Source of the DNA: an uncultured Bacteroidota bacterium
GTDB lineage: Bacteria; Bacteroidota; Bacteroidia; UKL13-3
NCBI GenBank assembly: GCA_903907885.1
Contig: CAIVPY010000153.1
Coordinates: 1-6,857, forward strand
Reading direction: 5' to 3'
Length of the DNA stretch: 6,857 nt
The notes below the pieces were generated by a model. The model had not been told where the DNA came from. It made no database searches and saw nothing but the letters and a program-made list of their open reading frames with translations. Positions 6,842 to 6,857 of the stretch are shown piece by piece (the stretch's first letter is position 1; each line of letters starts with the position of its first letter). The position numbers were made by a program, and so were the translations under genes.

Positions 6842-6857
6842 TTTCATGTTTAAAAAA

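Noticed and set aside
1..6857. CRISPR array, tRNA, rRNA, insertion sequence, phage or defence system
   Set aside because: No regularly spaced direct repeats, no RNA-gene signature, and no transposase, integrase or nuclease motif was seen on either strand.

Overview
This window is best read as a chimeric contig joining two unrelated genomes. Positions 1 to about 900-925 look like the end of a macronuclear nanochromosome from a hypotrich ciliate of the Oxytricha/Stylonychia type. Positions from about 925 to 6857 look like ordinary chromosomal DNA of a Bacteroidota bacterium.

Ciliate part. The first 20 bases are exactly CCCCAAAACCCCAAAACCCC, the C-strand of the hypotrich telomere, at the length of the double-stranded telomere in Oxytricha and Stylonychia. 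Reading the minus strand with TAA and TAG as glutamine and TGA as the only stop gives an uninterrupted 284-codon frame (899 down to 45). It has 12 in-frame TAA/TAG codons and ends only 24 bases from the telomere. The standard code breaks it into fragments, so it is easy to miss. The product is basic and carries spaced PxPxxY-type motifs resembling divergent SHIPPO/STPG (sperm-tail PG-rich) repeats, a family associated with axonemal microtubules.

Bacterial part. All four genes are on the minus strand: a DUF58/von Willebrand A-like protein cut off at the junction, thioredoxin (trxA), the replicative DNA polymerase III alpha subunit (dnaE), and a YheT-type alpha/beta hydrolase. In transcription order they run hydrolase, dnaE, trxA, DUF58. 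A strong intrinsic terminator lies between trxA and the DUF58 gene. A Bacteroidota-type promoter on the plus strand near the right end suggests a divergent gene just beyond the window. The genes use normal stop codons (TAA, TGA), have no in-frame TAA/TAG and lack clear Shine-Dalgarno sequences, all as expected for Bacteroidota. dnaE looks full length with all catalytic residues.

How the parts relate. There is no telomere at the right end, the DUF58 gene stops mid-domain exactly where ciliate sequence begins, and the bacterial genes show no adaptation to the ciliate code. A misassembly or library chimera between a ciliate and a food, symbiotic or culture bacterium is therefore much more likely than bacterial genes living on a ciliate nanochromosome. 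I did not find a convincing new multi-gene system. The striking content is the hidden recoded gene and the inter-domain junction.
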